Of a stretch of 64,000 nucleotides of DNA, positions 1-13,200 are shown piece by piece. Source of the DNA: Sclerurus mexicanus (lineage: Eukaryota > Chordata > Aves > Passeriformes > Furnariidae). The notes beneath the pieces were generated by a model that saw only the letters and a list, made by a program, of their open reading frames with translations, did no database searches and was not told where the DNA came from. A program made the translations under genes and the position numbers. Where the stretch lies: positions 872,197 through 936,196 of the forward strand of contig VWZF01006082.1 of assembly GCA_013396755.1 (NCBI GenBank), given 5' to 3'. Position 1 is the stretch's first letter; each line of letters opens with the position of its first letter.

Positions 1-3000
1 AATGGTTACAACACTGAGATGTGCTCTGAACCCTTCAGGAAAAAAAAAAAAAGGAACAAACGAAAAAAAACCTATTATGCAAAATGGAACATTATAAGCT
101 ACTGGGAGCAGCCCATAGCAGCCAGGAAACTGGGTCACCCATTCAAGACATGACAGATTCAGGCTTAAAATCCCATTTTGTCAATAACTTGATATGACTC
201 TGACAGCCTGTATCAGAGAACTGAAAACATATGATTTTGCACTTTCGAAGTTAACTTCTATGTTTCTCCTCCACACCTCTCTTTTTACTGGCTGTTCTTA
301 AGACTAAAGAGTCTTTTTATAACAGAAGTGTAGTCAAAATTAATCAATCCTTCAAAAAAGTGTTTTGACCAATTCATGCCTTCCATTAAAACCAGTAAAT
401 GAAAATATAATAAATAAATAAGCATGAACTAGAAATATCTAAATAAGTCATTCTCCTTTGTTACTTAAGTAGAATCAAGCTATTTTCAGAAAACAACACT
501 GTGATTCTCACACGTATTGACCCAGATTTGTCTACATCATGTGCAAAGCTATACCGGACATCTTACAGGAGATTCAACAAATGTGAAATATGGCTATTTG
601 TATTTCTGAGCAAGTGGCTGAGATGTTCTTTATAGGCAAGCTACAAAATCTACACTAGGTTCTATTGTTACCACACGAAATAGAGAAAAAAGATGATGAC
701 CTGGGTGCCTTTTTATTGTAAGACAGCCTGATGATGTAAGTGATGGGACATCTACTATTTTGGTGTTTGTTCTTTCTTGTGCTTTGAAAAGGGACTCCAT
801 CCTTATTTAAACTGTCACACAATTCCACTGAATCTCCAATGCATACATATTTCCAAATAAAAAGAATAAAAAAACCTCCACAATCTGAAAATTCTCTAGC
901 AGGGATGGAGGCAGGAGTTTGTATGATCCGAATGCTGTAAATTTGGCACATCCTGGTGTTTCTGCAACAGCACAACTGTCAAAATACAAGTCAGAATTGA
1001 GACATGGGAACTCCATCATGTCATCACATCCACACCACTACTCTTCTCAGATCTTTCTAAAAGGCCTTCAAACACTTTGCAGAGCTCATTTGCCAACGGT
1101 TGAGTACACAGTGCTTCACCACTTCCCTTGGAAGACAACTCCACATAAATGTTAATCATAAATCAAAGAGAAATTTACAATTGGATGCAGATTTCTCCCA
1201 AAAGTTGTCACACACTATATATTAATTTCTGTATGTTGATCAGTACAGTTTCAGTGCTTCTGTAATATTCATTCAACATCCTTTTTGATACATACTAGGA
1301 GGAAACACTGTAAATAATTCCTGGTTTGTGTCTTTGAAATCCTTTCAGACACTTATACTCTTTATAGCCACCTTTCTTTATACCAGATAAACACTGCACT
1401 GGAAAAGCTACACCATACTGAAAAAGGAAGTCTTGGTCCTATTGTTTATTAGCTTGCATCTTAATCTTGGAACAACATATATGGTGAAGAACATCTCTTG
1501 AAACAGAAAGACATTTTGTCTTTTTTGTGGAAAGACAGAAGAAGGAATGTCCTTACGTTCTATAAAATGCATGAAGAGTGGGATTCAGCATAGCAGTATT
1601 TGTTACCTGAAGACTCTCAAGGAAAGTGTATTTAGCATTGCAATTGTAAATTAGATTGGATTATATCTATCTCACATTAGGCAGGGAAAAAAATTATCTA
1701 GGAAAAAAAGAAAATTAGTTTTAACATTAAATCCCATGTTATTTAAGTCTCCTGCACCTGGGAATCTCTTCCTTTAAGAGTAAAGCTGTAAGTCACTTTG
1801 GAGAGAAGCCAACTGTCTGGAATCTTTTTGTCCAAAACCAAGTGTGGGCTTCTAACGAGGCATGACACAAAAAGTCAAGACCCTTTCACTTTTTACAGTA
1901 TCTTAAAAGCCCTTTTCCCCTATAGTTTCACAGAAACTTAAAAAGAAACTAAATCAGTGCAATTGAGAACAGAAAAGTCTCTTATGCTTCATGCAGAAGT
2001 GTTCAGTATAGCCTACAGTGGTTACCACTATACATGAGAAAAAAAAAAGTTCTGTCCATCTGAAAGCATGAGAAAGCAGTAGCTGGTATTAAAAAGGGAA
2101 TATAGAAAACAATATCAAAACTACCCTCAGCTTTTACATGTATTTGCTACTGTTGATGAGTTCTGATAACAGGGAGAGATTTCATTATGTACCTGCAGGT
2201 TTTAAAAATTAGGACAATCTCACTTTGCATGGACTAATCTATTAATTAATGTGTTCAGAGCCTGAAATCTTGTGGTCCCATGAATACGGGGCTTTCCACT
2301 CCCAACAGTTCACAAGGCAGCCCTTTCTTGCATAGGAACTGCAGGCAGACTAATATTACTGCTTTGAAAATGCTGATCATTCAGAGAAAGGGAGCCATAG
2401 CTGTATCAGAAAGAATACTCCAAGGGAATTAGACCTTATGGGCACAGAAAAGGCCTTGGGAACAGTCTGTCCTAGGTGGGAATCTGTAACACTGTCACCT
2501 TCCCAGCACTCCATTCAACACATACATTTCACCCTATACTGAAAAACAGACAGTGGTTTAAACACAAGACATAGGAACTGGCTGTAAGTGATAAAACTGG
2601 CTTCTTCAGAGTCTGGCCATACCAAATAATTACAGTAGAAGACTGATTAATTTGGATGAGCTTTGTTTTTTAAAAATCCAAGGTAAACACAAATCTGATT
2701 CTATGCTTATACAAACATGTCAGTTCCTAGTTGCTGTCTCCCCCTACTTGTAATTCAAGAGGTCCAAGTTAATGAAGCACAAGAAGCCTATGGAGGTGCC
2801 TACGTTCACATGGGGCTTTTAAGGCTATTGAAAGCCTATTTTGATTTAGTTTTCCATCTGTTGCATTTGCAGCCTCTGTGTGGGAGGAAAAATTCCTGGA
2901 TTTTTTTTTTGGTCAACATCTTCATAATGTAAAACATATGAAGATTTACATTAGTTAGGCCCACAAGCCAGGGTACCTCCTTCCTTTGGTGACAGTTCTC

Positions 3001-5804
3001 ACCAGAAGACCACAAAGTCCAGATTTTTGTGACATCTTTTTTTCCAGTGCCATAGGCACTATAGTAGGGAACATGTTTATATTCAGAGAGATACGTCACC
3101 TTGTGGTTATAGTACTTCCTCTTTGAGAGGGAGAAAGGTCACCAGCATACATCTTGCATTTCCTGGGTAAGTTAGTAGTATAAAAAGGTAGAGCAAACAT
3201 AAAGCATCTCTTCTTGTGCTTATAAATCATACACTTTGTTCAGCAATTACCCTTGGAAGAAAATCCCAAGCAAATGAAACCATCCACTGGCACTAAAGAA
3301 AATTAGTGAAGTTTAGGAACATCTGAGGAGGGCAGCCCATCATCTCCTGTAATGGGGATGTTGTAGGTCTTTTTCTGTGGTAGTGATTTCAGCAGTCAAA
3401 GCTTAAAATCACATTTCACATGCCTAGAAGTTGAGCAAAATCTAATTCACAACACACATCTTTCTCAATCTAAATTATTTCAGTGGAGGAAAAATATGGA
3501 GACACAGCTCTTTAGAAAGTACAGGATGTTTTTTGTTGAATATTGGTTCCATATTTGCACATTACTGTCACAAGTTTCATGAGACTTTTACTTTGACATC
3601 TATCTTCAGAATACAAAACCACGAAAAACCACTGACAGTCCTGATCTAGAAGAAATATTGAACTTTATTCAGAAGAATGTCATCTTTCAAACAAGTTTTA
3701 GCTTAAGATTTAGTTTGTCCAAACATTTTAAAGAGTATTTTCCTCTAGGCAAAATGTCAAAAGCTGGGGTAGAATAGACATATGGCTATACAGTCGCCTA
3801 AAGTTACTGAATATTTTAGTAGCCTGGTTCAATTTAATTTTTGCAAAATATTTTTAAATGCAGAACATCTAAACCTCAGAAATGGGAGTCAGATAGTAAT
3901 GTTGTCTCTGAGTATGAAATAATATATTTCTGTCCCAAAAAGACAGCAATTAAAAGTTATAGTAATGACTGACATCACAAACCAAGTATTTTTCAATAGT
4001 TACACACTGGCTGCCTGAGACAAAGTCCCTTTCCTGTGTGCTCAGAATAAGGATTGAATTAAGGCAGAAACCACTGTGGAAGACAGTAATTTTCCAACAG
4101 GAATGAGCAGAATGCATCATGGCATCCCTTCTGCAAAATGAAGCCCCCAGTCAACTATATAGTCTTTGCCCTGAAAGCTGGGAAATTCACAGTGGCTGTC
4201 TCATCACTTCGGCTAAATACTGGTCCGAAAAGCATTTCTGAGGAACAACCTCAACCACGTAAGGAGTGGAGTGTATTCAATCTCTGCCACTGAGAGTTGC
4301 CTTTGCACAATGTGGAAGAAGGCAGTTTGTTCTGTGAACAGATATCTGCTGCCACACCTTTGCACCCTCCTCACCATTAGAGCAAAATATTCAAAGACAA
4401 GCAAATATATGGACTGGTTCTAGTGAATGGTTGTGAGAGTAAAGAGGTTCACTACTATAAAAATATTTACTTATTTTCCAAAATTACAATAAGAGCCAAT
4501 TTTCTAACTTTAGAAAGGTCAGCAGTTTGGTGTTTGTCATTTTATGACCTAGACACTAACAAATAATTCAACCATCACTTAGGAATTCACTTAGCAAACA
4601 AACCTCATGAATCACCATCTCCCAAAACAACTGACCTCAGAAATGCTGAGTCATGAGAATGAGGTTATGGGAAGTATCAAGTACAAGAAATTAAATCTCA
4701 CTTCCATTTCCCTGTTGTTCCTTTTCGATTTTTACATTCTCCTTTTCTTGGATCATTGCCTTTAATTTGAGACCTTACTGATCAAATGCTATGCCATGTG
4801 TTCTCATAGCAAGCTTAATGGATATAGCACTATGGAGTATAGCATTGATTGGCAGTAATCAATGACACAGCACCGCTACACAAACACAGATGTACTCATT
4901 TGTTGCTCATAGCACATCAATAACACGTTGCACACCATAAACCAAACAATACAATCTGTTGTCCAAGGAGAACTTTGTCATGTAACCAGTCTACCTCGTA
5001 CTTAGATACAGTGCTTAGGAGAACAGCTTCCCCCACTCCTCCACTGACAAAACCCCCAAATTCATTTGCAGTCATTACACTCTTGCTTGCTTTACATCTC
5101 CAGAGATAGTGCTGTTCTAGTTTTTACTGACAGATCACACCATCTATATATTAAGAAAAAAGGAGTCTATTTCTTAGAACAAATGGCAGTGGTTTCATGT
5201 GTGTAACTACGCACACTTCAGCCATGATTTCATTAGATTCTGAATTAATTCATATAATCTCTGTTGTTACTAATTTCTAATGTTAGAGTGGGAGTCTTGG
5301 GACTCTTGAGACCAATAACTGGGTAGAAGCTCAAGTAAAGTAGTCACTCAAAGTTCACAAATTCCAAAGCAGTGAGTCTATGGTACTGGAATCAGTGAAG
5401 AGGGCAGCAGTGGGCACTCACTGTCTCATAGACTGTACGTATAAAACCAGTCTGAGGCTCAGCCTGTTCTCTGCAGATAAGGACCATCTGTGAGACACCA
5501 GAGCGTCACTCTGCTGATCTACTAGCACCTGGTTAGACTGTGGGAACGGGAGGAATAAGGAAGGCATAAAGGGGAAATGCAGGCCCAGTGTAAGCACTGC
5601 TATGGTGCTGGGACACGTCCACAAGACATTGTAAGGCCTGAAATTGGGAGAACGTTTCCAGATTCCACGCTGGGGACATAGCCGCAGTCATAGGAGGAAA
5701 CAACAGCAATCTAAGTCTGAAAAGGGGATCATTCCCTGCTGACAGGGAGGATCAACTACACCTAGGATCCTCCATAACATAACATTCAGTTCATGAAAAA
5801 CCTC
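1..5804. other. A+T-rich non-coding stretch, no gene recognised
   Basis: Only short open frames (about 60-105 codons) occur on both strands. None shows a recognisable domain, and none has splice sites or codon use that suggest a real exon. Scattered homopolymer A/T runs are the only low-complexity sequence. The one block that stands out is at about 5,390-5,720. It is less A+T-rich than its surroundings and has a TATAAAA-like motif, described separately as a possible LTR relic. The rest gives no basis for annotation and is most likely intron or intergenic DNA. Confidence 0.6.
5390..5720 (+). other. Possible degenerate LTR-like block (weak)
   Basis: This block is richer in G+C than its flanks. 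It carries GTATAAAACC near 5,438-5,447, followed by a GC-richer stretch with short CT- and GA-rich motifs, then AATAAGG/CATAAAGG about 110-125 bases further on. That order (TATA box, R-like region, possible polyadenylation signals) is what an old retroviral LTR can look like. I cannot match it to a named family and see no clear TG...CA ends or target duplication, so it could equally be unique sequence. Confidence 0.15.
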
Positions 5805-6735
5805 CAAAGACCAACCTGGAATCTTCTTTGGGTAACCCATTCCCATGCCTCAGTACCATTGTAACTGTAGAGTTCTTTCTAAAATCTAATGAAAACTACC
5901 ATTACTGCAAATTGCCTGTTGTTCCATCCTCAATGGATATTAACAATTAATGGCTGTTATATTTATAACCATGTCTGTGGTTATCAAGCGACTTTATTCT
6001 CTCTTCTAGACTATAATTCACCAAGCTGAGTTTATGCAAGTAGCACTTTGATAGTAAAACCAATGAGTTGCCAGATTTGGGGATGACTGCTGCAACTGGG
6101 CACATTCACCTTTCATTCTCATCTGGAGGCAGCAGTGGGCAACAGGAAGAGCTCAGCTTTTCCTTGGTCCTCTGGGTGAAGGCAGATGGACAAAATATAG
6201 TTCATAAGAGGCTTGACAGGACATACTGGGAATCAATAAACCTGAGTTCTTCCAACTTGTGTCACATTCCTCTTGGTACAATTTTTCTTTGCTTTCCATT
6301 GTCTTTCTCCAGTTTGTGTATTTCTTAAAGCATCACATATAAAACTGGATGAAGAATTCAAGACAGGGTTTATCACAATGGAACATGACAAAATAACTAC
6401 CTCTCATCCTCTTGTTTATAATACCTTCACTAATAACTCCCAGAATGGCTTTCACATTTCAACATTTTGTCTCATCAGCAACTTGCATTCGTTTTCTAAA
6501 TTGTGGTAGCCCACAGATACTCCTGCTGACTGAATTATTTCCAATTTTCTATAAATAACGTTTTCTTCTCTGAATGTAGCAACTTATGCTTCTTTTGATT
6601 CCATTATATCTTCTTGATGTCAGACCAGCTTGCCAGCTAGTGAAATAACTTTCAAATTTAGTTCTAGCTCCCTCAGCCTGGGCGATGTACTGGAAACTTG
6701 GCAGATGATACTGACTCCATCAATTAAACTCTTTG
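5805..6735 (-). mobile_element. Old CR1 LINE fragment, antisense (3' part)
   Basis: Read on the minus strand this matches the end of the CR1 reverse-transcriptase ORF and the start of the 3' region of an old CR1 subfamily. On the plus strand the recognisable landmarks run in order: the 'gggtaacccattcccatgcctcag' region near 5,830, the 'cttctagacta' segment near 6,005, 'ttctccagtttgtg' plus 'tttcttaaagcatcac' near 6,305-6,335, and 'gaccagcttgccagct' near 6,622. All appear in the expected order, with many substitutions and small indels. The terminal octamer repeats are not visible, so the low-coordinate end is degraded. The copy breaks off near 6,735. It encodes nothing functional. The identification is from family memory and the ends are uncertain by tens of bases. 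Confidence 0.75.
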
Positions 6736-9700
6736 GTTTTGCAAGCCCTTTCTAGAGAGCTTTTTGTTTTAATTTTTATTATATTATAGCAGTTCTGCAT
6801 ACCTCAAAACTTTAAAATGTCTGTGTGTGAATAAAGACCTTTCAGTTGACAGTTCCACTCAACTATAATCTTCCATTTTCTTCTTGTGTTGTGTTTCTTT
6901 AGTTCTCATGTGACAGAAAACATTCAAATAAAACTCTTCATGGAACAGAAACATAAGAATTAAAACCGTCAAGGCACATTAGCTTAACCTCCAAAATTAA
7001 ATGCAAGCTAGCAACTGGAAGTCATTTCACCCACTTTCATTAATCTAAACCAAAATAATCTTGTGCATTCCAGCAAAGTGGAATGGTACACACTAAAATC
7101 AAGATGGTAGGTCTTTGAAACATCAACATACCTATGAGGTATTGCTGAAAAATTGCTGAGACCAACAACTAAACCTATTTGAAAATCCAGGTACCTCTTT
7201 TATTGAAAATGGCACTGTAGAGCATATACAATGATATCAAAATGCATGGTTTTTCTTACAGTGTTCCATTCACGCCACGATTATAGTCAGACTCTAGAAT
7301 GAACGATACAGAGATTTCACCATTTTGTTTTCTAGCAACAAGTGAATTTCTCTGTTCCCATCATCTTGGTCCGATATATGGGTGCATGCAGTCTTTCCTT
7401 CTGTATGGACACTTACATGACTCCCTCCAAGCCATTAAAAAAAAACACTAAAATATAAAATACTGGAAAGTTCATGTCAGAACTTGTCAGTTTTCTCTTC
7501 TGTATATGTCATACATGTCATTCTGTAGAACATACATTTTATTGACACAACTTCAGGCTTATTTGTTAAACGATTCATACATTCTAGTTGAGTCCAGTGA
7601 TTCACATGAAGTAAAAGCCAAACATCTTAAGCAACACATGTGCAATAAAAACAACCAGATGTTTGCAGTCTAAGCACTGCATTAACAATGGTGGCATGGC
7701 AACATATCAAAGGTAAAATGCAACATAGCCAAAATTGCCCACTGGAGTGTTAAGCACAGCTACATAACTTTAAACTCACAACAAACAGGATATTTAAACC
7801 ACTCTGCTGCTGCCATACTTATTTCCTAATTAACTGCTAATGCCTAAACTCTTCAGCTAAAATTGGGTAGAATTTCTCATGAAGGAGACAACTAATGAAT
7901 GGTATTGTAAAACAATGGCTCATTTTACAGAATTAACATAGCAAGAATATTATTTTTTTTGCATACATAGTGAAACTAAATATGCCACAAAGAAATCCAC
8001 CTCAGGAGGCCTGACCTGAGGTTTTATATGGAATTTTTCAGGCTAGACAGCTACAAAACAGAAGTGTTAGAAACTCAGCAGCAGAAGCACATATATCCCT
8101 GGAGGAGCATGGCAGACAAGTCATGACACTTTCAAATTGATACCCTGAGCACTCTGCAATCCAGTGTGTTACCAAGAAGAGTGCTCTCAGCCTACTGGAA
8201 TGACTGGAACTATGTACGAGGTGTCAAAAATGGCATTTCAGTCATATCATTGAATGTGAACATCATAAAATGACAAATGAAGCTGAACTTATATAATGAT
8301 ATCTAACAAAAACAATTGCCATTTTTTACATCCTATCTCCCTAAATCTGACATCCAAGGGACCAATACAAAAATCACCATTGACTGAAACTGCCTAAGAA
8401 AAAAAGGGTGCAACTTAGCATTCATCCCTTAAAGGAGTTTTACAAAGACCCATAAATGGAAGATACCAGTGTGTTCAAGGAAGATCCTATGAGTTTTAAC
8501 TCATTTACCCAAAAGTAAATACCAGTTGTTCCAGCCTCTGTGCACACAATCACATGAGAATAGTAACTTCTTACTAAAAAAAAAAAAACACAAATATTTT
8601 AGGTGTGTATGAAGTGGAACATGTGTTACAATCGCAAATATAGATACATTAGGAAACGTGTCTGCTTCTGTAAAGACTCTTAGCCTCAAGTATGTTCCTA
8701 AATATCTTGGTGAACATATAATACGTTTAACATGTAAAAATCTAAAATACAGAACCACATAAAATTTTCAAAGAAATGCTTATGAGTTCTCTTAATTGCT
8801 TGCTACACCATCAAAAGCTAGATTTAATGTTAATATTTTTAATGAAAGGAAAAAAAATCAAGGAAATACATTCTAAGCAGCTGGCAAACTCAGACCCCAA
8901 CACGTGTTGCATATCTACAATACCTTTGCCATATGAGTCTCAAAGTAGTGTGTATTCCAAAACTTAACCCTGATAAATAGTTTTGAAACATAACTTGGAA
9001 TTAACACAGAAATAAATAGATTCAACGGATAAGTTTTCCTAAATAAGACTACTTTCAAGATAACACAGGACTAAAGAATTTGGGGAGGCTTAATTTTCAG
9101 CCCTGAAGTTCTCTGAACTTTTCAGACTGAATAAACACACAGGAAGACAGGATAAAAACTGCAGCTTCACATCTTTGTCATAGACTTCTCATGCTTTACA
9201 TTTCTCAGTCCTTTTAAATTAAAACACTTTCATTTTTCCTGTCCTAAAGAATTACATTACACAATAGTGAACAAATATACAGATGTCACAGACTGCTTTT
9301 TCTAATCCAGAGCACAGTTTAATGTGCTCTCATCTGACAAAGTGCCTTCTTAAGCCATTCTTCAGCTTCACACTGTCCAGTTTTTTGCCTCCTTCATTTT
9401 CATGGCTCTTAAGCACATATGCTCACAGGAGCTGCAATGCAATTCTAGGCTAGAGGTTTCTCATGGGGAACACGTCATCTCATTTTTAGGATGTGGCTGC
9501 AGACTACAATCATCATAACTATATCCTCAAAGACAGTGGCACAGCAGAGCCAAGTGAGGCACAGTGGTACGAGGACAGCTGCTGGACTTTAAACTCCAAA
9601 TACATTTACACAAGGCTGAAAGAAGAGGGACAAAGTTTAAAAAATTAAGCAACAGTTTTTGTGGATATCATGATCTCTGGATAACAGCATTAGGCAGATG

Positions 9701-12600
9701 AACTGGGCAGACAGATAAAGATGCCCTTCCTATAATTCCTTCTCATTCATCTTCAAAGCAAAGATTTAACCTCGTGCAATACAGTGAATGCTACAGAAGT
9801 GATCTTGCCTTGCTCTCTGGACACCCTTCTCCACCTTGAGTTATTCTTAGAGCTCTTCAACTGCAGATGGAATTTTCAATTAGGCATGTGCTTCAGGGGA
9901 AATAAGGAATTTACTAAGGTCACTTAAGGGCAATGAAATCACACATGCCATATAAAATGCTTACACTACAAAACGATAGCATAATGGAACGGTAAAGTCC
10001 TTAACAAAATCGTAAAGGGAACATGCAACTAGTAGAACATGCTCTTTTATTATTCTGAGCTCTCCAGTTACACCTTTAAAAGTCTTCTTTTTTTTAAAAT
10101 TTTACTGAAGAAGTGTAAAGACACTAGGAGAAAACATGACTTGCCCAACTGCCTTCTGCCAATGCATAAGAGAACTCAGAAAATGAAGGGAAATGAGGTG
10201 ACGTATGTAAGTCAAGCAAACATACAAATTAAGCACCATAACTTTGTTTTTAGGATGAGCAGATTAATAAATGTGGAAAAATATTGAAGACATTTAGCAT
10301 ATTCTTTCATTTCCAAACAAAAATTTTATGATATTATATGCTAAGTACAAGGAGTACTTTTAATTTCTAACACAATGCCATTACTCCACTCTGAACACAG
10401 ATGTCATTAAACTGAGAGAAAAGAAACACTGAATGAATGATAAAAATAATCTTTATACAGGGTCAGAATGAATGATAGTTTTTTCTTCAAGAAGTGAATA
10501 AAGCACATAACCTAATAACATGGGTTAGAGACTCCCCCATAGGGTAGGAAATTGGTTTGCAGGAGCTCAGGCCACAGAAGGGTCCATCCAGTCATAGCTA
10601 CTGGATTTTCTTGTGATTTTAGATAAAGTACAGTATAGACCTTGTGCTTTAAATGGCTTTGTCTACTTTGCAATTCTTTTCTTTCTCTAAACAAGGATAA
10701 AACTTCCCTGTGATGTATCTCCCAGCCATCAATTTTGGTCTGAAAAGAATTTGCTTTTTGTGCACCCAGGTCAACAGAAACTCATGCAACACCAGACACA
10801 GCATGAAGCTGAGGTAAAATCCCAGGGCAGACACTGCTTTTAGGCAGGTCCCACTGTGATACTGCAGGCTGTGCAGCCACATCATTACACATGTGCTGTG
10901 GGTGGCAGAGGAGTGTGCAAGGCACTTCCTGTGGCAGAAAGGGATGAGAACCAACACCATCCCTTGTCTCCCTGGAAGAGTCAGAACCACAAAGCTCATC
11001 TAGGGGCAGACAGGCTGTGGTCAGGACCAGCTCTGCACTAGCCTGGCCACAGAAATGACTGCTCAGATCCTGGGCCACAGTAAGCTCGTGTCAAGCCAGA
11101 ATATACAGTGCAGGCTTTGAACCAGGTTTCTACCTTGCTTTGCGCTGGGAAATCAGAAGACCATTATTATTGCAGAGCTAGACAAACTGATGGGGACAAC
11201 TGCAGACACTTGGAAAACGTGATTTAAAAGCTTGTTTCCCAGGAATCTTCTCTTGCCCTTTAAATTCACACTTTGATTGCTAACACCCTTGTTAAAAGTC
11301 CTTTCCCTGTGCTCCTTTTCAATTCAGAATAATAAAGGTTATCCACAAAAGCACCAAGATGATAAGCACAACAAGTAAATCTGCTTTCTTTGCCATGGAG
11401 ACTTCCACTTAGACCAGAGCTGCTTCATGACAATGAACCCATTAGCTTCAGCCCTGAAGCAGTGTTTAGGAACTTGCTATTTACTTTGTAATGCTGATGC
11501 TCCTGTAAAAGTCTCTACTGAAACCACTATAGCTATTCTGTGCCATTCCCATTAATACCTCACTAAACATTGAAAATCAGGAGGTTAGAAAAATCTTACA
11601 TAGAAATTAATGATAATCTGTATGAACACACGTGAATTTTAATTTTGACAGTTCCTTATTCTGAATTAATTTTAACCAGGTAATACTATACCACTAATTT
11701 CAGGTAGACATTCATTCATTAAAATCAGAACTCTTTAGAAGGAAAAGGGTTTTAAAATAATAATAATTTTTATTTTAAGATTCTCTTAAACATAGGAATA
11801 CATTTTACTTTCCTAGGTCACTGTGGCTGCTAGGAAAGATGTAGCTGTATCTCCCATAACTAGTGCATTCACATGCCTGTGCACACAACTATGAATAACC
11901 ATGAAAATAAGTGAAAAGCAATCATATATCTATCAGTTCCTAAGATTAGGAAAAGAAAATCGTCCTGAAATCACTCCACCTGTTTCTGACTAGCTCACTG
12001 CATTTTTTTTTTCTTAGTAGGTACTCAGAGAGGTCAACTGAAAATATTTTTCCACTCCTATGTTTTATACCAAAACTGCATAAAACTTAAATAAACTTCC
12101 ACAATGAACATGCTGCTCCTTAACAGAAACTGACCTGAAGCAACTGCCCACAGCAATATTGTTACAACTAGAAACCTGTTTGAAATAAGTTTTCAAACTT
12201 TGCTTTTCATTACGTCTTGACTAAAATCTTCAGGGAACAATTTCTCCATCTTCATTAGGATTTTACTCGCAGCCTGTTTTAAAGGTTATCATACTATGCA
12301 AATACTTGATAAGAAACATATATCCTTGTTTTGAACTAGGATAATCCCTATTGCAGTAGAACAAGTTCTACTTAATTTCCTAGAACAGTACTTGAAGTTT
12401 ATTTTTTAACTCACTGCAAAATCTTTATTACTGCCGGAACTCCCCGTATTCCAACAAACACATTCCAGCCATGCTGACTACATTCACACACATCTAAATA
12501 AAGTACTCCAAAACCCTGGGAATGCTAGAGGAGCGCACCTTTTACAAAATGTACATTTTAAGAAGAAGAAAGAAAATAAATAAAAAAGTCAAGGACTTCT
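6736..12600. other. A+T-rich non-coding stretch, no gene recognised
   Basis: No exon, RNA gene or identifiable repeat was recognised. Short open frames near 8.5, 10.0 and 10.6-11.0 kb have no recognisable protein features and overlap one another on both strands. The segment at 10,640-11,140 is somewhat richer in G+C and could be an old unclassified repeat, but I cannot name a family. Poly-A and poly-T runs are scattered throughout. If the CpG island to the right drives a leftward transcript, this interval would fall inside that gene. Confidence 0.55.
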
Positions 12601-12734
12601 TTTCCCGGACACACTAGGATGATAACACCATGAATTCGAAGAGTTTCAGCCAGTTAACCAAAGCATCTCAGCCTTACTTTCCAGTCTCAGCTCACATCTG
12701 TGTTCTATCAGAGATAAGAAAGTTTGAGAAACTC

Positions 12735-13165
12735 TCCAGTAAAACGAAGGTGCATCCGACTTCGAAGCACATGGAATGTCAGATAAGTTATGGGAGTTGC
12801 TCCGGCAGATGCTGCGGTCCAGGAGTCTCCCGCTTTGCTCCGCAGCCCCCACGGAGCGCACAAGCCATTTTAGGAGGGAACAGCAGTTGGAAGAGCAAGT
12901 CTCGCCCCGAGCCTCCCCGCACCCTGACTCCGCCACCCTCCAGCTGCGAGGATCCTCCTGACAAACCTGCTTCTCCATTTTTCCTCCTTGACAATTTTCC
13001 TTCTCTTTTCCCGAAGCCGAAGAAGAGGGGACAGTCCGTCCCTGGCGAGTGCGACTCTGCGCTGCCGCCGCCGGGGGCTGCGGTCGGTGCGGTCCTGCCC
13101 CCGCCCGCCGCGGTGTGGGCTCGCCCTCACCCCTCTCTCAGACAGGCAGCAGCCCTGCCGAGCTC
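12735..13165. promoter_or_regulatory. CpG island, probable promoter / first exon
   Basis: This is the only CpG-dense block in the window, with about thirty CG dinucleotides in some 430 bases against very few on either side. G+C peaks at 13,040-13,135, where there are GCC/CCG clusters and an Sp1-type GC box (CCCGCCC, about 13,102-13,108). Islands like this normally mark promoters and 5' exons in vertebrates. Open frames cross it in several phases on both strands, as expected in G+C-rich DNA, and none resembles a known protein. A TATA box at the right edge favours minus-strand transcription. A plus-strand donor-like AG|GTAAAC at about 13,193-13,200 is a competing clue. On the minus strand an ATG in good Kozak context (A at -3, G at +4) lies at about 12,978. 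The gene is not identified. Confidence 0.75.
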
Positions 13166-13186
13166 CTTTAGGTGGAACAGGTTTCC

Positions 13187-13193
13187 TTATATA
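13187..13193 (-). promoter_or_regulatory. Candidate TATA box for leftward transcription
   Basis: The minus strand reads CCTATATAAGG here, a close match to a TATA box. The usual 25-30 base spacing would place a transcription start near 13,160, at the edge of the CpG island, so the island would become the 5' untranslated region or first exon of a leftward transcript. This placement is the reason for preferring the minus strand. TATA-like strings also arise by chance in A+T-rich DNA, so this remains a candidate. Confidence 0.45.
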
Positions 13194-13200
13194 GGTAAAC

